Below the pieces are notes generated by a model, which saw only the letters and a list, made by a program, of their open reading frames with translations, made no database searches and was not told the origin of the DNA. Both the position numbers and the translations under genes were made by a program. A stretch of 64,000 bases of DNA from Blastomussa wellsi (Eukaryota > Cnidaria > Anthozoa > Scleractinia > Plerogyridae), in contig OX393569.1 of the NCBI GenBank assembly GCA_947652115.1, positions 12,057,441 through 12,121,440 on the forward strand. The letters are read 5' to 3'. Position 1 is the stretch's first letter. The number at the start of each line of letters is the position of its first letter. Shown here one piece after another: positions 44,101-55,400 of this stretch.

Positions 44101-44556
44101 AACCTTGATACCGAGCCAATCTGAAAAACCGACCCCCTTGTTGAGATGCTTTTCAACCTTATATAATTCTTTTGGAATAGTTTTGAGTTTGAAGAAACTC
44201 TTGGCAAGCTCACGTGCTGCTGCTGTACTTCGATGTGGTAGCGAGCCTCGGTTTACAGCAATGCAGCGCCAGAGACACAAATTATCGCGGTAGACGTCCA
44301 GCGCCACCATTGGACCAACACGCCCACGAGCAAGTTTGCGCAGCCAGTCTGGCAAGGGGCCTGTGCCCAACAAAGGCTGGCGATCAAGCACAACCTTCAC
44401 AAGGACATCAGAATAGCCCCTGAACGCCCACTTTGTGTCCGGTCTTTCGACGTTATCAACTTGCAGACGCGCCTCCTCCTTTTCATTCAACCATTTTTTC
44501 ACTTCAGACAGTTGGTTTATCCAAGGCGATCCCCCGGAGCTTTTATAAAACAACAT
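41161..44556 (-). pseudogene. polB: Polinton protein-primed family B DNA polymerase
   Basis: About 1,100 codons from the ATG at 44556, in at least four broken segments. A C2H2-like finger (CVHCRMRF...LQRHAKRC) is followed by HGCHWHGCRKC, then exonuclease block VVGFNSGSYDLNLI, the TEGE-like middle, palm motif A (LGYDANTLYLSTM), motif B (LLGNSGYGKLIEA) and motif C (QMDTDSNYM), all on one open stretch (41499-42935). Breaks: TGA 43753-43755; frameshift at an A7 run near 43215; three stops near 42880-42907; TAG 41499-41501; TGA 41209-41211. In Polintons this enzyme copies the element from a protein primer. The catalytic palm is intact but isolated. The 5' part is duplicated at 47834-48114. Confidence 0.87.
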
Positions 44557-45150
44557 CAGCGATCCATCCTCGACGTGTTACAACCAATGAGAATAGTTGT
44601 GCCTCACATACATGGATGTGTTAACTCTCTCTCGAATCTTTTTCATGAAAAACTCTGTGAGGTTTTTTTTCCTGTCCTTGGACCGACCAACTTATGAAAC
44701 GTCGCCCTGCTACCGTTCTTCCCTCAACCTCTGGTTCTGTAAAGAACCATTCAAGGGAAAATTGGTAGTTCTCCTTCGATTTGACTTTCTGGGCAGGGAT
44801 TGGATCAAACGTTATGGCGCGCCATGTGTAGCAAAATCCCTTTTCGACACATTACGACACATTACGAGTCATCATGTGTCGAAAGGCATCGACATAGCTC
44901 GACATAAGCATGAAATACTATCTCGAAATTATATTGGTTTCCATACCCTTCACCAAGGAAACACGGAAAGCCGTAAAACTCTAGAACAAAAATTTATTTT
45001 TCAAATCGGCACTCTTAATCCTCACGGTGTCAACGAACGTTTTTCATTCAACTAATTTATTCCGAAGTTTTCACGTTACCAGGCACCAGCCAATAGCGAA
45101 GCTCCATCTTTCTGTATACAAAACAACACGACGCACAATTCCTTGATTCG

Positions 45151-45193
45151 CTCCGACGAAGGGCTAACGCTCGAAACGTCAGCTCTTGAATCT
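45151..45193 (+). other. Degenerate hammerhead-ribozyme-like core
   Basis: CCGACGA, a short hairpin (AGGGCTAACGCTC), then GAAACGTCAGC. This fits the CUGANGA / stem / GAAA core except for one base (CCGA instead of CUGA). Such motifs occur in the repeats of Penelope-like elements. It is repeated at 48709-48751. Probably inactive because of the core change. Confidence 0.35.
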
Positions 45194-45264
45194 CTTTACG
45201 GTGGCCAATTGACATTATCAACCCAGTTGATAAAACCAAATTATATTATAACAGGTGATACTAT

Positions 45265-45400
45265 CTCGAAATAGATCGTTTCCATGGCTATACCATGTAA
45301 CTCGAATCTCGAAATTGATCCGTTTCCATGGCTATAGCACGTAACTCGAAGCTCGAAATTGTTCGGTTTCCGAGGCTACATCATGTAACATGAATCTCGA
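45265..45400 (+). repeat. Three tandem 43-44-bp repeats
   Basis: Units start CTCGAAATNGATCSGTTTCC and end GTAACTCGAA. A fourth partial copy begins CTCGAAAGG. They recur in copy 2 at 48823-48958. Confidence 0.8.
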
Positions 45401-46559
45401 AAGGACAATTGATTCGGTGTTTAGAATGTGCGTTCGTACATGAAGTGATTATTACCCAGGTTTCTCTCTTCTCCCTCTCTCGAAGAAAATCGTCGGCCAT
45501 TTTGTCCTTCTTCTTCGCGTTCTGCAGACATCCTCTAAATTCGCGTTCTTTCGTGTTTTTTTTTCTGTCGAACATATTTATCTGCTTCCTTAAATTGAGT
45601 CGAGGAGTCCTTTCGATAAAATTCTTCTTTGGTTCCGTCAATAACTGTGAGTTTTCGACCTAAAATATATACCTGTCATCATGTTTCCTTGCATAATATT
45701 ACTTAAGCTTACAAATCAACTTGTATACAATTCTGCACTGTTTGCATTTTTCTCCTGTATTCCATTATTTTTAATTAACAGTTTTTTATAATGTATAGTT
45801 AAGTGATAGCGTAGTTATAGGTCATGGAAAACCAAGATTAGTCATGGAAAAGGCCATGGAAAGTCATGGAATTTCAAAAGCTCAGAAGAGTGCCAACCCT
45901 GTAATAGCCTTACTAATTTAACTCCACTTGTAACGTAATAATCCTCCACATTGGGTAAATAAATAAATGATGATGGCTGACGAAAGGGTGGACAAAAAAT
46001 TATCATAGGGTGTATTTTTGCAAATGTATGGTTTTGTCAGTTAGACTTGCTTTCTTAAATATTTTTATTGTTAAAAAGACAACATCAAGTATTAGTTACT
46101 AGTATCATTGCCAGTGTCTTTTCTCCACAGCAATTTTTCATCATCATGTATGGGTTTTCTCCTGACCTGTTTATTGACGCTATTGATCAAGAGTTTTTAT
46201 GTAGTATCTGGTGAGCAAACAATAAACCAATTCTGTTAATATATCAATATTGTAACATTTTGTCGAGGCTTAGGGAGTAACAATTAATTTCTTTTGTTTT
46301 AGTCCCCTAAGCCTGCAAACATTGTTCCATCCTTAACTCATGATCTAACAATAAATGAACTGTAACAGTTTGACCATCAAATGTTCAAATGCACATAGCA
46401 CAGTCTCTGTAGTGCATAATGTGACGGTTCTGTCTGTAACTCTTTGACAAGAGCAGATCTGTTTCGTCGTATTGTGCCCTTCGCTGTTTCGACGAGAAAG
46501 GAGCGAGGATGTTTAGTCAGACATTAGTCTAGAGATCCTGCCGATCAGGCGGCTTAACA
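45401..46559. other. Noncoding tail, includes a hAT-like element end
   Basis: The segment from about 45820 to 45901 ends ACCCTG and carries TCATGGAAAAGG/CATGACTTTCC motifs matching the terminus at 20757. It looks like one end of the same hAT-like family; the other end was not located. Beyond it, AT-rich sequence with no gene. Confidence 0.55.
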
Positions 46560-47833
46560 ATCCTCCCTGAACGTGTTTGTAATAGAGCTGTTTGACTGCA
46601 GACAGGCTGCATTGGAGCTTCGGTTATGGAATCCAGGAGTTGAGATGGTAAGGGAGCTGTTTGACTGCAGACAGGCTGCATGGGAGCTTTCTTTGCCTGG
46701 TGTGGTTAGAGCTTTTCCTTTGGTTAGATCTGTAGGTCTCTTCTTTCTTCACAACTTCTTCATGTTCTCTCCTCAGGTCTCTGGGTGCTAATGTTCTTTC
46801 AAGCACAGGGAGCTGCGTCCGGAGTCTTCATCCCATAAGCAGCTTACTTGGTGAGAGACCAGTTTGCAGAGGAGAAGATCTGTAGGTGAGGAGCGCAAGA
46901 TAGGGGTCATCATTCTTCTTTAACACTCCCTTTCAACCTCTCCATTGGCTCGAGGGTATCTGGTAGAGCTAGTTGCAGGGTTGTCGCAATGACTGCATAG
47001 TACCTTTCAGCATCACTAAGAGACCTGGAGATGTAACAGATAGGACAGCGCTGTCCTTTATCTTGGGTTTGAAGGAGGACAGAGGTGAGTCAGGTGAGGC
47101 AAGCTTCTCTTTGACTTGTTGTAATGCTGTCTGCTGAGCTTCACCCCAGTACCAAGTAATATCCTTGCAAAGGAGTTGGCGTAAGGGTGAATTGGTGTCG
47201 GCTAAGCTAGGGACAAACTTTCTCAGTTGGTTAACCATGCCCATGAACCTCTGTACGTAGTTCTGTCACATTCTTGGGAGTTGGGAAATGGCCAATAGCA
47301 TTTGTCTTTTCTGGATCAGCATGGACACCCTGGGCAGCGACAATGTGTCCCAGGAACTTGAGTCTTCCTTGAGAAAACTCGCACGTTTGAATGTTCAGTG
47401 TCAGTCCAGCCCTTTGAAGGTGAAACAAAACTGATCGGAGGTGTGCATCATGTTCCACCTGGTTCCTTCATGAATAAGGATATCATCCATTCGGCATATG
47501 ACTCCATCAAGGCCCTCCAAGATGTCTAACATAGTCCGCTGAAATATTTCCGGGGCAAAGCTAATTCCAAAGGGCAAGCAGTTGAAACAAAAGCAGCCGA
47601 AGGGGGTGATGAAGGTGGTCAACAATTTCGAGTCCTCATCCAAGGGAATTTGCCAGAAACCACTGTTGGCATCTAAGTTTGTGAATTCTTCACTTTCTCC
47701 TAGCATTGCGAGGCTCTCATCAACTGAATCCATGGGATGAGTTTCGCTCTGTACTGCTTTGTTCAGTGGTGTCAGGTCTACACAGATCTGTACATGGCCA
47801 TTAGGTTTTTGGACAGGAACAATGCCAGAGCAC
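46560..47833 (-). pseudogene. Ty3/gypsy pol relic (RT and integrase tail)
   Basis: Minus strand, from 47833: reverse transcriptase start (CSGIVPVQKPNGHVQICVDL), then TNLDANSGFWQIPLDEDSK, LPFGISFAPEIFQ and the catalytic box CRMDDILIH, followed by LKFLGHIVAAQGVHADPEK and RKFVPSLADTNSPLRQLL in other frames. After a deletion (about 46920-46970) comes the integrase C-terminal region (LERTLAPRDLRREHEEVVKK). RNase H and the integrase core are absent. A different lineage from the 23.7-27.2 kb element. Confidence 0.8.
46586..46690 (+). repeat. Direct repeat of a 36-bp block, 64-bp period
   Basis: GAGCTGTTTGACTGCAGACA followed by GGCTGCAT.GGAGCTT occurs at about 46586 and again at about 46650, inside the gypsy relic. 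Confidence 0.75.
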
Positions 47834-47868
47834 CACAAATTATCGCGGTAGACGTCCAGCGCCACCAT
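47401..47868 (-). other. Chimeric ORF across the duplication junction
   Basis: The first twelve codons (MVALDVYRDNLW) come from the Polinton polymerase, and the rest from a Ty3/gypsy reverse transcriptase. The junction is near 47833. No sign that it is expressed. Confidence 0.75.
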
Positions 47869-49412
47869 TGGACCAACACGCTCACGAGCAAGTTTGCGCA
47901 GTCAGTCTGGCAAGGGGCCTGTGCCCAACAAAGGCTGGCGATCAAGCACAACCTTCACAAAGACATCAGAATAGCCCCTGAACGCCCACTTTGTGTCCGG
48001 TCTTTCGACGTTATCAACTTGCAGACGCGCCTCCTCCTTTTCATTCAACCATTTTTTCACTTCAGACAGTTGGTTTATCCAAGGCGATCCCCCGGAGCTT
48101 TTATAAAACAACATCAGCGATCCATCCTCGACGTGTTACAACCAATGAGAATAGTTGTGCCTCACATACATGGATGTGTTAACTCTCTCTCGAATCTTTT
48201 TCATGAAAAACTCTGTGAGGTTTTTTTTCCTGTCCTTGGACCGACCAACTTATGAAACGTCGCCCTGCTACCGTTCTTCCCTCAACCTCTGGTTCTGTAA
48301 AGAACCATTCAAGGGAAAATTGGTAGTTCTCCTTCGATTTGACTTTCTGGGCAGGGATTGGATCAAACGTTATGGCGCGCCATGTGTAGCAAAATCCCTT
48401 TTCGACACATTACGACACATTACGAGTCATCATGTGTCGAAAGGCATCGACATAGCTCGACATAAGCATGAAATACTATCTCGAAATTATATTGGTTTCC
48501 ATACCCTTCACCAAGGAAACACGGAAAGCCGTAAAACTCTAGAACAAAAAATTATTTTTCAAATCGGCACTCTTAATCCTCACGGTGTCAACGAACGTTT
48601 TTCATTCAACTAATTTATTCCGAAGTTTTCACGTTACCAGGCACCAGCCAATAGCGAAGCTCCATCTTTCTGTATACAAAACAACACGACGCACAATTCC
48701 TTGATTCGCTCCGACGAAGGGCTAACGCTCGAAACGTCAGCTCTTGAATCTCTTTACGGTGGCCAATTGACATTATCAACCCAGTTGATAAAACCAAATT
48801 ATATTATAACAGGTGATACTATCTCGAAATAGATCGTTTCCATGGCTATACCATGTAACTCGAATCTCGAAATTGATCCGTTTCCATGGCTATAGCACGT
48901 AACTCGAAGCTCGAAATTGTTCGGTTTCCGAGGCTACATCATGTAACATGAATCTCGAAAGGACAATTGATTCGGTGTTTAGAATGTGCGTTCGTACATG
49001 AAGTGATTATTACCCAGGTTTCTCTCTTCTCCCTCTCTCGAAGAAAATCGTCGGCCATTTTGTCCTTCTTCTTCGTGTTCTGCAGACATCCTCTAAATTC
49101 GCGTTCTTTCGTGTTTTTTTTTTTTCTGTCGAACATATTTATCTGCTTCCTTAAATTGAGTCGAGGAGTCCTTTCGATAAAATTCTTCTTTGGTTCCGTC
49201 AATAACTGTGAGTTTTCGACCTAAAATATATACCTGTCATCATGTTTCCTTGCATAATATTACTTAAGCTTACAAATCAACTTATTTTTAATTAACAGTT
49301 TTTTATAATGTATAGTTAAGTGATAGCGTAGTTATAGGTCATGGAAAACCAAGATTAGTCATGGAAAAGGCCATGGAAAGTCATGGAATTTCAAAAGCTC
49401 AAAAGAGTGCCA
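47834..49412. repeat. Copy 2 of duplicated polymerase-end segment
   Basis: Second unit of the tandem duplication. Its left junction fuses gypsy RT sequence (to 47833) to polymerase sequence equivalent to 44276. Its right end breaks off inside the hAT-like terminus at GAGTGCCA, where satellite DNA begins. Confidence 0.93.
47902..48114 (-). pseudogene. Duplicated N-terminus of the Polinton DNA polymerase
   Basis: Same 5' coding end as at 44556, with few changes. It reaches a stop after 70 codons because of a base change where copy 1 reads through. Confidence 0.8.
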
Positions 49413-52400
49413 AAATAACCAAAATAACCATGGTTATAATACCCAAAATATGGCCCAAATAACCATGGTTATAATACCCAAAATATGGCCAAAATAACCA
49501 TGGTTAAAATACCCAAACTACTGCCAAAATATGGCCAAAATAACCATGGTTATAATACCCAAAATATGTCCAAAATAACCATGGTTATAATACCCAAAAT
49601 ATGGCCAAAATAACCATGGTTATAATACCCAAAATATGGCCAAAATAACCATGGTTATAATACCCAAAATATGGCCAAAATAACCATGGTTATAATACCC
49701 AAAATATGGCCAAAATAACCATGGTTATAATACCCAAAATATGGCCAAAATAACCATTGTTATAATACCCAAAATATGGCCAAAATAGCCATGGTTATAA
49801 TACCCAAAATATGGCCAAAATAACCATGGTTAAAATAACCAAACTACTGCCAAAATATGGCCAAAATAACCATGGTTATAATACCCAAAATATGGCCAAA
49901 ATAACCATGGTTATAATACCCAAAATATGGCCAAAATAACCATGGTTATAATACCCAAAATATGACCAAAATAACCATGGTTATAATACCCAAAATATGG
50001 CCAAAATAACCATGGTTATAATACCCAAAATATGGCCAAAATAACCATGGTTATAATACCCAAAATATGGCCAAAATAACCATGGTTATAATACCCAAAA
50101 TATGGCCCAAATAACCATGGTTATAATACCCAAAATATGGCCAAAATAACCATGGTTAAAATACCCAAACTACTGCCAAAATATGGCTAAAATAACCATG
50201 GTTATAATACCCAAAATATGGCCAAAATAACCATTGTTATAATACCCAAAATATGGCCAAAATAACCATGGTTATAATACCCAAAATATGGCCAAAATAA
50301 CCATGGTTATAATACCCAAAATATGGCCAAAATAACCATGGTTATAATACCCAAAATATGGCCAAAATAACCATGGTTATAATACCCAAAATATGGCCAA
50401 AATAACCATGGTTAAAATACCCAAACTACTGCAAAAATATGGCAAAATAACCATGGTTATAATACCCAAAATATGGCCAAAATAACCATGGTTATAATAC
50501 CCAAAATATGGCCAAAATAACCATGGTTAAAATACCCAAACTACTGCCAAAATATGGCAAAAATAGCCATGGTTATAATACCCAAAATATGGCCAAAATA
50601 ACCATGGTTATAGTACCCAAAATATGGCCAAAATAACCATGGTTATAATACCCAAAATATGGCCAAAATAACCATGGTTATAATACCCAAAATATGGCCC
50701 AAATAACCATGGTTATAATACCAAAAATATGGCCAAAATAACCATGGTTAAAATACCCAAACTGCTGCCAAAATATGGCCAAAATAACCATGGTTATAAT
50801 ACCCAAAATATGTCCAAAATAACCATGGTTATAATACCCAAAATATGGCCAAAATAACCATGGTTATAATACCCAAAATATGGCCAAAATAACCATGGTT
50901 ATAATACCCAAAATATGGCCAAAATAACCATGGTTATAATACCCAAAATATGGCCAAAACAACCATGGTTATAATACCCAAAATATGGCCAAAATAACCA
51001 TGGTTATAATACCCAAAATATGGCCAAAATAGCCATGGTTATAATACCCAAAATATGGCCAAAATAACCATGGTTAAAATAACCAAACTACTGCCAAAAT
51101 ATGGCCAAAATAACCATGGTTATAATACCAAAAATATGGCCAAAATAACCATGGTTATAATACCCAAAATATGGCCAAAATAACCATGGTTATAATACCC
51201 AAAATATGGCCAAAATAACCATGGTTATAATACCCAAAATATGGCCAAAATAACCATGGTTATAATACCCAAAATATGGCCAAAATAACCATGGTTATAA
51301 TACCCAAAATATGGCCAAAATAACCATGGTTATAATACCCAAAATATGGCCAAAATAACCATGGTTATAATACTCAAAATATGGCCAAAATAACCATGGT
51401 TATAATACCCAAAATATGGCCAAAATAACCATGGTTATAATACCCAAAATATGGCCAAAATAACCATGGTTATAATACCCAAAATATGGCCAAAATAACC
51501 ATGGTTATAATACCCAAAATATGGCCAAAATAACCATGGTTATAATACCCAAAATATGGCCAAAATAACCATGGTTATAATACCCAAAATATGGCCAAAA
51601 TAACCATGGTTATAATACCCAAAATATGGACAAAATAACCATGGTTATAATACCCAAAATATGGCCAAAATAACCATGGTTATAATACCCAAAATATGGC
51701 CAAAATAACCATGGTTATAATACCCAAAATATGGCCAAAATAACCATGGTTAGAATACCCAAAATATGGCCAAAATAACCATGGTTATAATACCCAAAAT
51801 ATGGCCAAAATAACCATGGTTATAATACCCAAAATATGGCCAAAATAACCATGGTTATAATACCCAAAATATGGCAAAAATAACCTTGGTTATAATACCC
51901 AAAATATGGCCAAAATAACCATGGTTAAAATACCCAAGCTACTGCCAAAATATGGCCAAAATAACAATGGTTATAATACCCAAAGTATGTCCAAAATAAC
52001 CATGGTTATAATACCCAAAATATGGCCAAAATAACCATGGTTATAATACCCAAAATATGGCCAAAATAACCATGGTTATAATACCCAAAATATGGCCAAA
52101 ATAACCATGGTTATAATACCCAAAATATGGCCAAAATAACCATGGTTATAATACCCAAAATATGGCCAAAATAACCATGGTTATAATACCCCAAATATGG
52201 CCAAAATAACCATGGTTATAATACCCAAAATATGGCCAAAATAACCATGGTTATAATACCCAAAATATGGCCAAAATAACCATGGTTATAATACTCAAAA
52301 TATGGCCAAAATAACCATGGTTATAATACCCAAAATATGGCAAAAAAAACCATGGTTAAAATACCCAAACTACTGCCAAAATATGGCCAAAAAAACAATG

Positions 52401-55400
52401 GTTATAATACCCAAAGTATGTCCAAAATAACCATGGTTATAATACCCAAAATATGGCCAAAATAACCATGGTTATAATACCCAAAATATGGCCAAAATAA
52501 CCATGGTTATAATACCCAAAATATGGCCAAAATAACCATGGTTATAATACCCAAAATATGGCCAAAATAACCATGGTTAAAATACCCAAACTACTGCCAA
52601 AATATGGCCAAAATAACAACGGTTATAATACCCAAAATATGGCCAAAATAACCATGGTTATAATACCCAAAATATGGCCAAAATAACCATGGTTATAATA
52701 CCCAAAATATGGCCAAAATAACCATGGTTATAATACCCAAAATATGGCCAAAATAACCATGGTTATAATACTCAAAATATGGCCAAAATAACCATGGTTA
52801 TAATACCCAAAATATGGCCAAAATAACCATGGTTATAATACTCAAAATATGGCCAAAATAACCATGGTTATAATACCCAAAATATGGCCAAAATAACCAT
52901 GGTTATAATACCCAAAATATGGCCAAAATAACCATGGTTATAATACCCAAAATATGGCCAAAATAACCATGGTTAAAATACCCAAACTACTGCCAAAATA
53001 TGGCCAAAATAACAACGGTTATAATACCCAAAATATGGCCAAAATAACCATGGTTATAATACCCAAAATATGGCCAAAATAACCATGGTTATAATACCCA
53101 AAATATGGCCAAAATAACCATGGTTATAATACCCAAAATATGGCCAAAATAACCATGGTTATAATACTCAAAATATGGCCAAAATAACCATGGTTATAAT
53201 ACCCAAAATATGGCCAAAATAACCATGGTTATAATACCCAAAATATGGCCAAAATAACCATGGTTATAATACCCAAAATATGGCCAAAATAACCATGGTT
53301 ATAATACCCAAAATATGGCCAAAATAACCATGGTTATAATACCCAAAATATGGCCAAAATAACCATGGTTATAATACCCAAAATATGGCCAAAATAACCA
53401 TGGTTATAATACCCAAAATATGGACAAAATAACCATGGTTATAATACCCAAAATATGGCCAAAATAACCATGGTTATAATACCCAAAATATGGCCAAAAT
53501 AACCATGGTTATAATACCCAAAATATGGCCAAAATAACCATGGTTATAATACCCAAAATATGGCCAAAATAACCATGGTTATAAAACCCAAAATATGGCC
53601 AAAATAACCATGGTTAGAATACCCAAAATATGGCCAAAATAACCATGGTTATAATACCCAAAATATGGCCAAAATAACCATGGTTATAATACCCAAAATA
53701 TGGCCAAAATAACCATGGTTATAATACCCAAAATATGGCAAAAATAACCTTGGTTATAATACCCAAAATATGGCCAAAATAACCATGGTTAAAATACCCA
53801 AACTACTGCCAAAATATGGCCAAAATAACAATGGTTATAATACCCAAAGTATGTCCAAAATAACCATGGTTATAATACCCAAAATATGGCCAAAATAACC
53901 ATGGTTATAATACCCAAAATATGGCCAAAATAACCATGGTTATAATACCCAAAATATGGCCAAAATAACCATGGTTATAATACCCAAAATATGGCTAAAA
54001 TAACCATGGTTATAATACCCAAAATATGGCCAAAATAACCATGGTTATAATACCCCAAATATGGCCAAAATTACCATGGTTATAATACCCAAAATATGGC
54101 CAAAATAATCATGGTTTTAATACCCAAAATATGGCCAAAATAACCATGGTTATAATACTCAAAATATGGCCAAAATAACCATGGTTATAATACCCAAAAT
54201 ATGGCCAAAATAACCATGGTTAAAATACCCAAACTACTGCCAAAATATGGCCAAAATAACAATGGTTATAATACCCAAAGTATGTCCAAAATAACCATGG
54301 TTATAATACCCAAAATATGGCCAAAATAACCATGGTTATAATACCCAAAATATGGCCAAAATAACCATGGTTATAATACCCAAAATATGGCCAAAATAAC
54401 CATGGTTATAATACCCAAAATATGGCCAAAATAACCATGGTTAAAATACCCAAACTACTGCCAAAATATGGCCAAAATAACAACGGTTATAATACCCAAA
54501 GTATGTCCAAAATAACCATGGTTATAATACCCAAAATATGGCCAAAATAACCATGGTTATAATACCCAAAATATGGCCAAAATAACCATGGTTATAATAC
54601 CCAAAATATGGCCAAAATAACCATGGTTATAATACCCAAAATATGGCCAAAATAACCATGGTTATAATACCCAAAATATGGCCAAAATAACCATGGTTAT
54701 AATACCTAAAATATGGCCAAAATAACCATGGTTAAAATACCCAAACTACTGCCAAAATATGGCCAAAATAACAACGGTTATAATACCCAAAGTATGTCCA
54801 AAATAACCATGGTTATAATACCCAAAATATGGCAAAAATAACCATGGTTATAATACCCAAAATATGGCCAAAATAACCATGGTTATAGTACCCAAAATAT
54901 GGCCAAAATAACCATGGTTATAATACCCCAAATATGGCCAAAATAACCATGGTTATAATACCCAAAATATGGCCAAAATAACCATGGTTATAATACCCAA
55001 AATATGGCCAAAATAACCATGGTTATAATACTCAAAATATGGCCAAAATAACCATGGTTATAATACCCAAAATATGGCCAAAATAACCATGGTTATAATA
55101 CCCAAAATATGGCCAAAATAACCATGGTTATAATACCCAAAATATGGCCAAAATAACCATGGTTATAATACCCAAAATATGGCCAAAATAACCATGGTTA
55201 TAATACCCAAAATATGGCCAAAATAACCATGGTTATAATACCCAAAATATGGACAAAATAACCATGGTTATAATACCAAAAATATGGCCAAAATAACCAT
55301 GGTTATAATACCCAAAATATGGCCAAAATAACCATGGTTATAATACCCAAAATATGGCCAAAATAACCATGGTTATAATACCCAAAATATGGCCAAAATA

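Larger units (their letters stand above)
31366..44600. mobile_element. Decayed Polinton/Maverick (adintovirus-like) element
   Basis: A 13-kb block of genes on both strands. It has a protein-primed family B DNA polymerase, a P-loop packaging ATPase, a candidate major capsid protein, integrase end fragments and at least eight companion proteins. Polymerase plus integrase plus capsid and ATPase define Polintons. I remember closely similar gene sets as anonymous proteins in coral genomes; no search was run. Left and right limits are approximate because terminal inverted repeats were not found. Nearly every frame carries a stop or frameshift, and MITEs lie at its left edge and inside one gene. No adenain-type protease was recognised. 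Confidence 0.8.
44276..45895. repeat. Copy 1 of duplicated polymerase-end segment
   Basis: Matches 47834-49412 at an offset of 3,558 bp. Few differences are seen: some single-base changes, a T9 versus T12 run, and 44 bp (after 45721) missing from copy 2. It includes the first 94 codons of the polymerase gene and the downstream noncoding tail. Confidence 0.93.
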
